A stretch of 34,860 nucleotides of DNA from Kiritimatiellia bacterium. Lineage in GTDB: Bacteria > Verrucomicrobiota > Kiritimatiellia > RFP12 > UBA1067. The stretch is from assembly GCA_028686345.1 (NCBI GenBank), contig JAQUCE010000053.1, positions 1 through 34,860 on the forward strand, in the 5' to 3' direction. The translations under genes and the position numbers were made by a program. Under the pieces are notes generated by a model that had not been told where the DNA came from, made no database searches, and saw only the letters and a program-made list of their open reading frames with translations. Shown piece by piece: positions 12,848-20,722 of the stretch. Numbering within the stretch: the stretch's first letter is position 1; each line of letters starts with the position of its first letter.

Positions 12848-14023
12848 ATGAAACCAAGAAAAATATGTGACGGAGTATATTGGATGGGGGCGGTTGACTG
12901 GAACCGGAGACTCTTTGATTCACTGGTGCCACTGCCGGACGGCACCAGCTACAACGCTTATCTGGTCCGGGGATCAGAGCGAACAGTTCTGATCGATGCG
13001 GCTGATCCAGCAATGGCGGATGTCCTGAAGGGTCAGCTTGCGCATGTGAAGCGGATAGACTATGTGATCTCGCAGCACTCTGAGCAGGATCACTCAGGGG
13101 CCATTCCGATGGTTTTGGAGATGTATAAAGAGGCGATTGTGCTCTGCACACCCAAAGCCAAGGATCTGCTGATGGATCATCTTGGAATCTCCGCTGAGCG
13201 CATTCAGACAGTGAGTGATGGGGAAACCCTCGAGCTGGGCGGCAAAACCCTGCGTTTTATCTACACGCCTTGGGTTCACTGGCCTGAGACAATGTCAACC
13301 TATCTCCCTGAAGACCGCATTGTCTTCACCGGCGATTTTCTGGGGTCGCATATTGCGATGTCCGGTCTGTACGCCGGCGATGATCCTTATGTGATTGAAG
13401 CGGCCAAGCGTTACTATGCTGAGATTATGATGCCGTTCCGCAAGGTGATTCAAAACAACTTGAAAAAACTGCGGGAGCTCGAGTTTGATCTGATCGCACC
13501 CAGCCACGGGCCGATCTACGACCACCCTGAAGGCATTCTGTCAGCCTATGATGGTTGGGTCTCTGACCGGGTTTTGAATCAGGTTGTGATCCCCTATATC
13601 TCCATGCACGGGAGCACAGAAGCAATGGTAAGCTACCTTGTCTCAGCCTTGGCCGAGCGGGGTGTCACCGTGTATAAATTTGAGCTGTCAACCACCGACA
13701 TTGGCAAGCTGGCCATGGCCTTGGTGGATGCGGCCACGATTGTGATTGGCACACCCACGGTTCACTTAGGACCGCACCCCAGTGTTTTCTCAGCCACCCA
13801 CCTTGCGAACGCCTTGCGCCCCAAGCTTAAACATGCGGCCATCATTGGCTCCTATGGCTGGGGCACCAAGGCTGCCGAACAACTTGCCAGCCTGATCCCC
13901 AATCTCAAGGTGGAAATGCTGGACACAGTGCTGTGTAAAGGACTCCCGACAGAGGCAACTTTTGCAGAGCTGGAGGCCTTGGCCGATGTTATTCGCGACA
14001 AACACGCGCAGTTGGCTGACTGA
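12848..14023 (+). CDS. Flavodiiron protein (FprA, A-type flavoprotein)
   Basis: Cytosolic NO and/or O2 reductase protecting anaerobes from oxidative and nitrosative stress. Seen: an N-terminal metallo-beta-lactamase domain with all diiron ligands, HSEQDH (His77, Glu79, Asp81 and His82), His144 in PWVHWPET, Asp163 in FTGDFLGS and His220 in APSHGPIY. A flavodoxin domain follows (from about residue 255) with the FMN phosphate loop SMHGSTEAM and a later IGSYGWGTKAAE. Length 391 residues is the two-domain class A form, with no rubredoxin fused, so electrons must come from a separate rubredoxin or similar donor. AAGGAG precedes ATG 12848. A 142-bp gap with a dispersed repeat separates it from the dsrE-like gene. 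Confidence 0.95.
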   Translation: MKPRKICDGVYWMGAVDWNRRLFDSLVPLPDGTSYNAYLVRGSERTVLIDAADPAMADVLKGQLAHVKRIDYVISQHSEQDHSGAIPMVLEMYKEAIVLCTPKAKDLLMDHLGISAERIQTVSDGETLELGGKTLRFIYTPWVHWPETMSTYLPEDRIVFTGDFLGSHIAMSGLYAGDDPYVIEAAKRYYAEIMMPFRKVIQNNLKKLRELEFDLIAPSHGPIYDHPEGILSAYDGWVSDRVLNQVVIPYISMHGSTEAMVSYLVSALAERGVTVYKFELSTTDIGKLAMALVDAATIVIGTPTVHLGPHPSVFSATHLANALRPKLKHAAIIGSYGWGTKAAEQLASLIPNLKVEMLDTVLCKGLPTEATFAELEALADVIRDKHAQLAD

Positions 14024-14059
14024 GCAGTTACGTTTTTATTTCGCGCAACGGCCGTGAAG

Positions 14060-14180
14060 CAGCAACTCTAATTATGGTCGAAGACACGCTAAAGCGTGAA
14101 CTACATACCCCGGAAACTGTGGGCAGTTCACAGTTTAACGTATTTTCTGAACAGGTGCGCAGTCATACTTGAAGTTGCCG
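14060..14180. mobile_element. 121-bp MITE-like element, diverged second copy
   Basis: Same length and layout as 8765-8885: left end CAGCAACTCTAATTATGG, the internal arm ACACGCTAAAGCGTGAACTA, and right end CATACTTGAAGTTGCCG. The right arm carries many substitutions, so the internal hairpin is weakened. Flanking 9-mers GCCGTGAAG (14051-14059) and GCCATTAAG (14181-14189) agree at 7 of 9 positions, consistent with an old target duplication. It ends 26 bp before the AGE epimerase start codon. Confidence 0.8.
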
Positions 14181-14206
14181 GCCATTAAGGGAGCTATAGA
14201 TTTGCT

Positions 14207-15406
14207 ATGAAATTGGATAGGATTAATGAGCTAATCGCGGTTTATCGCGATGGCTTGCTGGAAGAGACGATACCCTTCTGGTTAAAACACGCTCTGGACA
14301 GGCAACATGGCGGCATCATGACCTCTTTAAACCGCGATGGCAGTGTGCTTGACACTGATAAAGGGGTTTGGGTCCAAGGACGCTTTGCCTGGACCCTGGC
14401 GAATCTCTACAACACGGTTGAGCAACGCCCGGAGTGGCTGGAGGCATCGCGCTCCTGTATTGATTTCATGCTGGCCCACTGCTACGACAGCGATGGGCGC
14501 ATGTTTTTTCACATGACGCGCGAAGGCCGTCCCATCCGCAAACGCCGCCTGGCGTTCTCTGACTCATTTGCCGCGATCGCTTTGGGGGCGTATGCCAAAG
14601 CCACGGGCGAGGAGTTCTATGCGCAGCGCGCAGTGCAATCGTTTAACACGTTTGTCAATCATATGACAACCCCGGGTGCAATTCCGCCTAAATTCACGGA
14701 TGAACGCCCCATGCGGGGGCTTGCCGTACCGATGATCACCCTCGTCTCCGCCCAGTGCCTGCGTGAGAGTATTGATATGCCCGGTGCGACCGAGGCTGTG
14801 GATGGAGCCATTAAGGAGATCAGGGATCTTTTCATGAAGCCGGAGTTGAAGGCTGTGCTGGAAAACGTTGGCCCGAATGGAGAGGTGTACGATCATTTTG
14901 ACGGACGGTTGATCACCCCTGGTCATGCGATTGAGGCTGCCTGGTTCATAATGCACGAGGCCAAAGTGCGCAACAATGACCCTGCTCTGATTGCAATGGG
15001 CACGGATATTCTCGACTGGATGTGGGAGCGCGGCTGGGACACAGAGTATGGCGGTATCCTTTATTTTCGGGATCTCAAGCACCTGCCGGTGCAGGAGTAC
15101 TGGCATGACATGAAGTTCTGGTGGCCCCAGAATGAGACGATCATTGCCACGCTGCTGGCCTACGCTCTGACCGGCAACGAGAAATATGCTGTTTGGCATG
15201 GCATGATCCACGACTGGAGCTACCGCAACTTCCCGGATCCGGAGTATGGCGAGTGGTATGGCTACCTGCATCGTGACGGGCGGGTGTCGACACCTCTGAA
15301 AGGCAATCTATGGAAGGGGCCCTTCCACCTGCCGCGCATGCAGTGGTACTGCTGGAAACTGCTGGAGGAGATGAAGAGGGAAGCCTGCTCCGGGGCGGAT
15401 TATTGA
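14207..15406 (+). CDS. AGE-family (N-acylglucosamine 2-epimerase) epimerase/isomerase
   Basis: An (alpha/alpha)6-barrel sugar epimerase/isomerase; family members interconvert GlcNAc/ManNAc, cellobiose, or mannose/fructose/glucose. Seen: KGVWVQGRFAWTLANLYN, SDSFAAIALGAYA, HFDGRLITPGHAIEAAWF (about residues 229-246), WWPQNETIIA (about 305) and the terminal KGPFHLPRMQWYCWKLLEEM, with the conserved histidines of the family. At 399 residues it is full length. No signal peptide, so it is cytosolic. ATG 14207 has AGGGAG at 14188-14193, 13 nt away, which is long; that site overlaps the right target duplication of the MITE-like element just upstream. The exact substrate cannot be told. Confidence 0.85.
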   Translation: MKLDRINELIAVYRDGLLEETIPFWLKHALDRQHGGIMTSLNRDGSVLDTDKGVWVQGRFAWTLANLYNTVEQRPEWLEASRSCIDFMLAHCYDSDGRMFFHMTREGRPIRKRRLAFSDSFAAIALGAYAKATGEEFYAQRAVQSFNTFVNHMTTPGAIPPKFTDERPMRGLAVPMITLVSAQCLRESIDMPGATEAVDGAIKEIRDLFMKPELKAVLENVGPNGEVYDHFDGRLITPGHAIEAAWFIMHEAKVRNNDPALIAMGTDILDWMWERGWDTEYGGILYFRDLKHLPVQEYWHDMKFWWPQNETIIATLLAYALTGNEKYAVWHGMIHDWSYRNFPDPEYGEWYGYLHRDGRVSTPLKGNLWKGPFHLPRMQWYCWKLLEEMKREACSGADY

Positions 15407-15411
15407 GAAGT

Positions 15412-15490
15412 GCGCGAGTGCGTTAGTACGCGAGTTCAAGAGATGGTGCTGTTAGCGCGGGAGCAACGCAGCTCCGATTTCCAATCGGAC
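15412..15490. repeat. Dispersed repeat, family G, copy 2
   Basis: ACGCGAGTTCAAGAGATGG, GCGGGAGCAACGCAGCTCCG and CCGATTTCCAATCGG follow the same order as at 9438-9530, but the second hairpin is missing. It begins a few bases after the AGE epimerase stop codon. Confidence 0.65.
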
Positions 15491-15605
15491 AGCATCGTCA
15501 ACCAATGTCGCCGTAGAGCGACTACTACACATGCGCTGCACTGCGGAGTGCAAGGGTTGCCGTTCGGTGTAGTAGCCGCTCTACCAGCGGCATTTTGCTG
15601 CATGT
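15486..15605. repeat. Palindromic dispersed repeat, family F, copy 2 (inverted)
   Basis: The reverse complement of 7271-7393 with only scattered differences. It includes GCCGTAGAGCGACTACTACA, GCACTGCGGAGTGCAAGGGT and GGTGTAGTAGCCGCTCTACC. Self-complementary arms flank a GC-rich centre. Confidence 0.7.
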
Positions 15606-15645
15606 AGGTCGGTTTCACTGTCAATAGTTGGTGCCTTTGGCGTGA

Positions 15646-15740
15646 GGCAAGGAAGGCAGTCGCTATGCGGCTGACCGCGGGCGGCATTCGAGTGATCAGG
15701 TGCGCGGTATGGTCAGCCGCATAGCGACTGACTTGCTTCC
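15646..15740. repeat. 95-bp palindromic element, family C, copy 1
   Basis: The left arm, starting GGCAAGGAAGGCAGTCGC and running through TATGCGGCTGACC, pairs with GGTCAGCCGCATAGCGACTG plus ACTTGCTTCC at 15711-15740, leaving a loop of about 35 nt. A related 100-bp element is at 30039-30138. A weaker relative follows at about 15764-15840. Confidence 0.75.
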
Positions 15741-15840
15741 GCGCTTACTCCCTTGACAAGACGCGGAAGAGGGGAGGTCGCTCGTTATGCATGCGACTGC
15801 GGGTGGCTTGCGAATGAACAGGGTGCGTAGAATGGTCGGC

Positions 15841-15978
15841 AGCATAGGCAACTTCTCAATAACCCGCTTCGGAGCAGCCTGAAGGCTGAACAACAAACCT
15901 CACGCTGCGCCTGTTTGTTGTTCACAGTTGTGCGTCTTGGCTCTCGAACTGTTTACGGCGGCTATTGCAACCACTGGC
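15841..15978. repeat. Hairpin GAACAACAAAC/GTTTGTTGTTC and flanking DNA
   Basis: A perfect 11-bp stem at 15888-15898 and 15913-15923 with a 14-nt loop, related to the hairpin at 9057-9092. It precedes the 3' end of the minus-strand secreted-protein gene, where it might help end transcription, but no T-run follows the stem. CAACTTCTCAATAACCCGC at 15848-15866 is an inverted piece of the repeat at 12708. Confidence 0.55.
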
Positions 15979-17964
15979 TCAGCGATCAGGCGTACCGATC
16001 AGATCGTCGTCGGAAGCATAGCTGTAATGGACTTCAATTTTATCGTCCACTTGTGCCAGTGAGGGCGGAGAGTCTCCCTCTTGCTCAATCTCGCTTACAA
16101 AGCGCGGTACATAGGTGATCCTGTGCGCCAGCGTTGGCCGTCCTTTGCGGTCAAATTCGACTGCCAAATCGCCGTAGGCGGTGAACTGTTCTTTCTTCAG
16201 TACCCTGGTGCGGGTCCACCCAATGATGCGGCCTTGGGGGTCGTGCTTAAAATCATCCCTCCAGTTGCACGGGTAGCTGAGGGCTGGGTCGGTGTCAGGG
16301 AAGGTGTAGCGGCGGTAGTCGATGGAGAGCAGTTTCCCGCTCTCATCATACTCCCGTTTTTCGTTACCGGGGAAGGTGCAACTGAGCAAAGCTGGCATGG
16401 ATACGCTGTTTTCCTTCTCAGCGAAAAACCCGATATCAATCCGGCAGGTGAGAATCGATTTACCATCTGCGACAGGGGTCATGTAGGGGTCATGGTGGGA
16501 AAACTCAACGATCCAAGCCGCCTCATCCTCGGTGCTTTTTGTGATGGTAATTTTCCGGGGATCGCCCTGCAGGATCACAGGGCGAATTTCCGCGTGCTCG
16601 TCGTTGCAGGAGGTTGTCACGCTCAGACGGCGTTTGAACGGGAAGCCTCTGAAAATGCGGGCAACCGCCAGATGGGTGGTGAACAGCTCCTCGGAGAAGA
16701 GGCGGTTGGGCATGTCGCGTACTGGATCGAGCTCGGAGCGGTCTTCCACGGCAATAAAGAGCAGCGGGGGGATGTTGGTCGGTGTCAAGGCGTGCGCGTT
16801 GCTGAGCAGTTGTTCAAGGTCAAGTTGATCTGGCTGAAACGCGGTCGGGTGCGCGATACCTGTCAGATAATCGCCGGGCGCGGTGACTGTTCTTTGCGAT
16901 TTGCGCAGCAGCACCTGCAGGGTGGGGGCTACTAGTCCAGTGCGGGCGAGGTGCTCCAGGGTCTCGCCCCGCATGGCAGCCAGCGCGGCGATCATCGCCT
17001 CGGCAAAGATTTTTTCTGATTTTTTCGCACCCGCAACCGCAATGTAGTAAGGGGTATTGGCTGGAAAGAGGTCGCCTGTTGCGAGGTTGTAGTCGTTATA
17101 GGTGGGGTAACAGTAGATCTGGTTGCTCATCAGCACGGCGATCTGCGTGTGGATGCGGAACGGGTCGAGAAAAAGCGCTCGCGGTTGACAGCGCCAGTAG
17201 GAGGAGGTGACAAAGCCCATTGAGGAGTTGCCAACCGCGGGGATCAACGATTTGCTCGCTTGATCAACAAAAAGAGTGTTGGGCTGGCCCAGATGGAGAT
17301 TGCGCTCTTTAACGTCCGCGGCATATTGAAGCCGCATGACCCCCGGGTATTTTTCAGTATCAACCACGGTGTCGTCGTTATCGCGGTTCACATAGATGAT
17401 AAAAGGGGGGGTGTGCGTGGGTGAAGTTAGCGGGCGCGACATGAGGGTGTGGAAGAGACCGGTGCTGAAGCTCCAGATGGTATTGGTGGCAGCCTGATAA
17501 ACATTGTGGTGCGCATCCGGAGGCAGGGCGATAATCTTACGCAGGGCAGTGTTGGTGTAACCCGGCGCGCTGAGCTTGGCTTGCAGCGCAATGATGGACG
17601 CGATAAATTTGGACATGGTGCGCAGCCCATCCAGATCTGAGTCAGCTTGAATATGTTCAAGGTCATCAAACCCGAGGTCAATGGCCTCTTGCAAGCGGTC
17701 AATCGCTTCGTCGCGGTTGTCCTGCAGTGCCAGGGCGCAGGCCTGATTGTAGGTCCACAGGGAGTCGGCTGTTCCCAGCGCGACACCCTGATGGGTTAAG
17801 GCTTCCATCGCGTAGTAATCCTTGCGCGCATGGGCGTCATTCATCATTGCGAGCAGTTGCAGGTGCAGCGCGTGTGCCTCCGGCATGTCGAAGACAAATC
17901 GTTCAGCGCGCAATGTGCCAACTGAAAACAGGGCCAAGGCTAGCAGCAGAGCAGTTTTTTTCAT
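15979..17964 (-). CDS. Secreted TPR-like protein of unknown function
   Basis: 661 residues, not recognised as a named family. Seen: a signal peptide MKKTALLLALALFSVGTLRA (residues 1-20), so export is expected. Then comes an alpha-helical, TPR-like region (about 24-110; WTYNQACALALQDNRDEAID and LQEAIDLGFDD are typical TPR phrases). A central part (about 150-460) contains short hydrophobic strands. A C-terminal beta-rich region has YDESGKLLSIDYRRY, HDPQGRIIGWTRTR and EFDRKGRPTLAHRI, which look like repeated strand-turn-strand units of YD/RHS or MORN-like character. The start ATG 17964 has no clear Shine-Dalgarno, but the signal peptide supports it. It is last in a yggT-yggU-like operon, 12 nt after the DUF167 gene, so translation coupling is possible. 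Confidence 0.75.
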   Translation of the reverse strand: MKKTALLLALALFSVGTLRAERFVFDMPEAHALHLQLLAMMNDAHARKDYYAMEALTHQGVALGTADSLWTYNQACALALQDNRDEAIDRLQEAIDLGFDDLEHIQADSDLDGLRTMSKFIASIIALQAKLSAPGYTNTALRKIIALPPDAHHNVYQAATNTIWSFSTGLFHTLMSRPLTSPTHTPPFIIYVNRDNDDTVVDTEKYPGVMRLQYAADVKERNLHLGQPNTLFVDQASKSLIPAVGNSSMGFVTSSYWRCQPRALFLDPFRIHTQIAVLMSNQIYCYPTYNDYNLATGDLFPANTPYYIAVAGAKKSEKIFAEAMIAALAAMRGETLEHLARTGLVAPTLQVLLRKSQRTVTAPGDYLTGIAHPTAFQPDQLDLEQLLSNAHALTPTNIPPLLFIAVEDRSELDPVRDMPNRLFSEELFTTHLAVARIFRGFPFKRRLSVTTSCNDEHAEIRPVILQGDPRKITITKSTEDEAAWIVEFSHHDPYMTPVADGKSILTCRIDIGFFAEKENSVSMPALLSCTFPGNEKREYDESGKLLSIDYRRYTFPDTDPALSYPCNWRDDFKHDPQGRIIGWTRTRVLKKEQFTAYGDLAVEFDRKGRPTLAHRITYVPRFVSEIEQEGDSPPSLAQVDDKIEVHYSYASDDDLIGTPDR

Positions 17965-17976
17965 GAGTGTGGATTT

Positions 17977-18303
17977 TCAGGGTTTGAGATTGATTGTGTG
18001 TAAAAAATCTTTTGGGCGCACGCCGCTGATCTTAATGCCCTTCAGTCGGGAGGTGGCACCTGAGCAGATAGTAATGGATCGCTGGCTGGTTTTCAACGTT
18101 TTTGAGAGAAAGCGGATCAGCTCCTTGTTGGCTTTGTTGTCAACCGGCGGTGCGGTCAAACGTATTTTAAGCCATCCCTCTTCTGTGCCGGCTATCTCAG
18201 AGCGTGAAGCACCCGGGGAAACACGCACAGTAAGCCGGCAGCCGTCGGTGATCGCGCTGATCCAAGCGGGGAGTGGAACGGGCTCTGGGCTGCTATCATG
18301 CAT
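17977..18303 (-). CDS. DUF167/YggU family protein
   Basis: 108 residues. Small alpha/beta protein of the DUF167 family; E. coli YggU and archaeal homologs have known structures but no assigned function. Seen: the family core LTVRVSPGASRSEIAG, WLKIRLTAPPVDNKANKELI, FLSKTLK and ICSGATSRLKGIKISG, with the conserved PPVDxKAN phrase where most members have PPVDGKAN. It sits 10 nt downstream of the YggT-domain gene, the same order as yggT-yggU in proteobacteria. Confidence 0.9.
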   Translation of the reverse strand: MHDSSPEPVPLPAWISAITDGCRLTVRVSPGASRSEIAGTEEGWLKIRLTAPPVDNKANKELIRFLSKTLKTSQRSITICSGATSRLKGIKISGVRPKDFLHTINLKP

Positions 18304-18313
18304 TGCGGCCTTC

Positions 18314-19231
18314 CTAGAATGGCAGTTGGATTGGGGTGTTAATCAGGTTAGTGACAAAAGTGCAGATGATCATGTAGCCGTAATGCGCCACGAAAAAAAA
18401 GATGATCGGTGTGAAATCCAGGCCGCCGCGGCTTGCACCACCGCGGCTGAAGCGTCCCAGGATGAGTTCCGTGGTCTCGCTGCACAGGGTCATCAGCTCT
18501 TTTTTACGCAGCACCGTGGCAATCATGGAGCCAATTATGCTGACAAACAGGACTTGCACCATGATCATGATCGCATCGCTGAAGGAGAGCATTCCCAGCC
18601 AGATTGTTTTGACAATCCGGATGGCGAACGGAGCTGTGGTCAGCGCGATGACCCCTGGCCGGTCAGCACCTAGCTGCAGGTAGGTCAGGTGCCCCACGCT
18701 GGAGCAGATATATGCCAGAGCAGTGTGCAACAGCAGCAGTGCAACGGGTTGAAAGAGCAGGGGTAGGCGGGAAAAAGGCATTGCATAATAGCTGAACGCC
18801 TCTGAGGCGCGTGTTTTTCGCAGCGGCACTGCAATCAGCGATGTCAGGAAGTAAAAGCTCCAGAACTTGAAGATAAAGGTGCTGGTGTTCAGCAGGCTGA
18901 AAACCAGCAGTGCCACGCGCGCCGGTGTCCCCGGCACTGACATCTCCGCCATTGGTGTGCATGTGATCAGCTCTCCGAAAGAGATGCTGATCACAGGGCT
19001 CAGACGCGAAAACAGCAGTGTTTTAAAGAGGAACAGGAATGTTGCGATCACCAGGATGGCCATCTGCTCCGGCATGGCCAGGACAGGCTTGAGAAAATCC
19101 AGCAGCTTGTTAATTCGGGTGCTCACCAAACCGACAAAGGGGTTGAAGAAAAACTCGCTTTCATTTTTAGAGCAAAGTTTGACGAAAAGGAAAACCAGGA
19201 TAATATTAAAAACAAATGAGAGATGCTGCAT
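18314..19231 (-). CDS. Membrane protein with two YggT-like domains
   Basis: 305 residues, strongly hydrophobic. YggT-family proteins are small inner-membrane proteins linked to osmotic shock tolerance and, through gene neighbourhood, to cell division in other bacteria. Seen: an N-terminal YggT-like unit (NPFVGLVSTRINKLLDFLKP, about residues 30-49, between membrane helices) and a second unit at the C-terminus ending LDFTPIIFFFVAHYGYMI. Ordinary YggT proteins are about 100-190 residues, so this is a long, probably duplicated form. ATG 19231 has GGAA 8 nt upstream; an in-frame TTG at 19252 is the alternative. A good promoter lies at 19265-19293. Confidence 0.75.
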   Translation of the reverse strand: MQHLSFVFNIILVFLFVKLCSKNESEFFFNPFVGLVSTRINKLLDFLKPVLAMPEQMAILVIATFLFLFKTLLFSRLSPVISISFGELITCTPMAEMSVPGTPARVALLVFSLLNTSTFIFKFWSFYFLTSLIAVPLRKTRASEAFSYYAMPFSRLPLLFQPVALLLLHTALAYICSSVGHLTYLQLGADRPGVIALTTAPFAIRIVKTIWLGMLSFSDAIMIMVQVLFVSIIGSMIATVLRKKELMTLCSETTELILGRFSRGGASRGGLDFTPIIFFFVAHYGYMIICTFVTNLINTPIQLPF

Positions 19232-19264
19232 AATAGTAATTTCCGATAGCAATAAAAGAAGTCT

Positions 19265-19293
19265 AGAATATAATTATCCCGCTTTTTTTTCAA
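19265..19293 (-). promoter_or_regulatory. Sigma70-like promoter for yggT-yggU-secreted protein
   Basis: On the minus strand TTGAAA (19288-19293), a 17-nt spacer and TATTCT (19265-19270) lie 34 nt upstream of ATG 19231. The flank is AT-rich. A CGTAATCCTAATC repeat piece lies directly upstream at 19302-19314 and is shared with 21590-21620. Confidence 0.55.
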
Positions 19294-19416
19294 GATTAAT
19301 CGTAATCCTAATCAAACCCTTAAATGTCATGCGCAGCCGAGACGGCTGTAAAACCGTTCTTTGACCGCTGAGTTCCGTGTGTGCCTGATATATTATGAAG
19401 TACACCCTTCTTATGG

Positions 19417-19446
19417 TTGACAAACGAGGGGCGTTTGATGTACCTT
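19417..19446 (+). promoter_or_regulatory. Possible promoter for the oxidoreductase operon
   Basis: A consensus -35 TTGACA (19417-19422) is followed after 18 nt by TACCTT, a poor -10. The distance to ATG 19511 is about 65 nt. The -35 is good, the -10 weak, so the call is tentative. Confidence 0.35.
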
Positions 19447-19510
19447 AAAACTTTAGCAATTGGGAATTGTTGCAACATTAAGTCTTGCCGGACAAAACGG
19501 GAGTTTAACT

Positions 19511-20698
19511 ATGGCGAAAGAAACAATCAAAGAGTCAAAGGCAAAAACAGCCACGACTGCGAAAGCGAGCGCTAAATCAGCGCCGAAATCAACCGCAAAG
19601 GCAGCCGCGAAAGCAATGCCTGCCAAGAAAACTGCGAAAAAAAAGAAGAGCGCCACTGCTGCCAAGGTTAAGCCAGCGGTCAAGCGGGTGGCGATTGTCG
19701 GCTTTGGTTTTATGGGAAGGATGCACTTCGGGCACTGGAAAAAACAGCGGGGTTTCGAGGTGGTCGCGCTCTGCGATAAAAACACCGCCCAGTTCACCGA
19801 GGGTATTGAAGGCGGCAATCTAGCGGGAGCTGACAATTCAACTGATTACGGCAAAGCCGTAATCTATGATGATTTCGATAAGATGTTGGCTGAGGCGAAG
19901 CCGGATGTGATTGCGCTGACCCTTCCGACCCCGCTGCATGTACCGCTCACAGTGCAGGCGCTTAAAGCCGGGGTGAGTGTGCTGTGCGAAAAACCAATGG
20001 CACTGAATGCGAAGCTCTGCAATGAGATGGTTGCAGCGGCGGCCGAGGCACCTGATGGGGCGCAGCTGATGGTTGGGCATTGTCTGCGCTTTTGGCCCTG
20101 CTACACCTATCTCAAAAAGCTCATCGACACGCAGAAATATGGCAGTGTTGTGGCTGCCTCGTTCAAGCGTTACAGCGCCATGCCTGGCTGGGGTAAAGGA
20201 GCCAACTGGTTCATGGATGAGAGCAAGAGCGGCGGCGTGGCTTTGGATCTGCATATTCATGACGCGGATATGGTGAACTTTCTTTTCGGCATGCCGAAGA
20301 GTGTCACCAGCTCGGCCAATTATAACAGCGACGGGCTGATGACCTTTATCACCACCCTCTACGATGTGGGTGACGCGGTTGTTTCGGCTGAAGGCTGCTG
20401 GGCAATGACCCAGAGCTTTGGTTTTGAGGCCAGCTACATGGTGACATTCGAAAACGCGGTTGCGGTCATGAACACCAACGCGGCGGACGCGCTCGTTGTT
20501 TATCCAGCTAAGGGCAAAAAATTTGTGCCCAAACTCAAAGCTGGCGATGGATACGCGCATGAGATCAAATGGTTTGCCGATAAACTTAAGGGCCTGGAGG
20601 TTGAGCCTGTGATCACTCCTGAGCAGTCACGCGACTCTGTGCGCATCATTGATGCGGAGAAACGCTCTGCCAAGAGCGGTCGCAAAGTTGCTCTTTAA
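19511..20698 (+). CDS. Gfo/Idh/MocA oxidoreductase with Lys/Ala histone-like tail
   Basis: NAD(P)-dependent sugar or inositol oxidoreductase, 395 residues. Seen: a Rossmann domain starting VAIVGFGFMGRMH (GFGFMG at residues 64-69), CEKP with the catalytic Lys161 (159-162), and DLHIHDADMVNFLFG with the second active-site motif. Before it are 58 residues made almost only of Lys, Ala, Thr and Ser (18 Lys, 18 Ala, only 2 acidic), e.g. KAAAKAMPAKKTAKKKK, resembling the C-terminal domain of histone H1 or AlgP. GGGAG ends 7 nt before ATG 19511, which includes the tail; the next in-frame start candidates lie inside it, so I keep it. The tail could bind DNA, RNA or polyphosphate; that is inference. A TIM-barrel isomerase follows 24 nt downstream, a usual pairing in sugar catabolism. 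Confidence 0.88.
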   Translation: MAKETIKESKAKTATTAKASAKSAPKSTAKAAAKAMPAKKTAKKKKSATAAKVKPAVKRVAIVGFGFMGRMHFGHWKKQRGFEVVALCDKNTAQFTEGIEGGNLAGADNSTDYGKAVIYDDFDKMLAEAKPDVIALTLPTPLHVPLTVQALKAGVSVLCEKPMALNAKLCNEMVAAAAEAPDGAQLMVGHCLRFWPCYTYLKKLIDTQKYGSVVAASFKRYSAMPGWGKGANWFMDESKSGGVALDLHIHDADMVNFLFGMPKSVTSSANYNSDGLMTFITTLYDVGDAVVSAEGCWAMTQSFGFEASYMVTFENAVAVMNTNAADALVVYPAKGKKFVPKLKAGDGYAHEIKWFADKLKGLEVEPVITPEQSRDSVRIIDAEKRSAKSGRKVAL

Positions 20699-20722
20699 AA
20701 ATTAAGCACAAGGAGAATTTGA

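Noticed and set aside
14024..14059. Intrinsic terminator after the flavodiiron gene
   Set aside because: There is a short T-run (CGTTTTTATTT) but no stem before it.
16081..16935. Plus-strand open frame opposite the secreted 661-residue protein
   Set aside because: The minus-strand frame has a signal peptide and operon context; the plus-strand frame has no recognisable domain or ribosome binding site.
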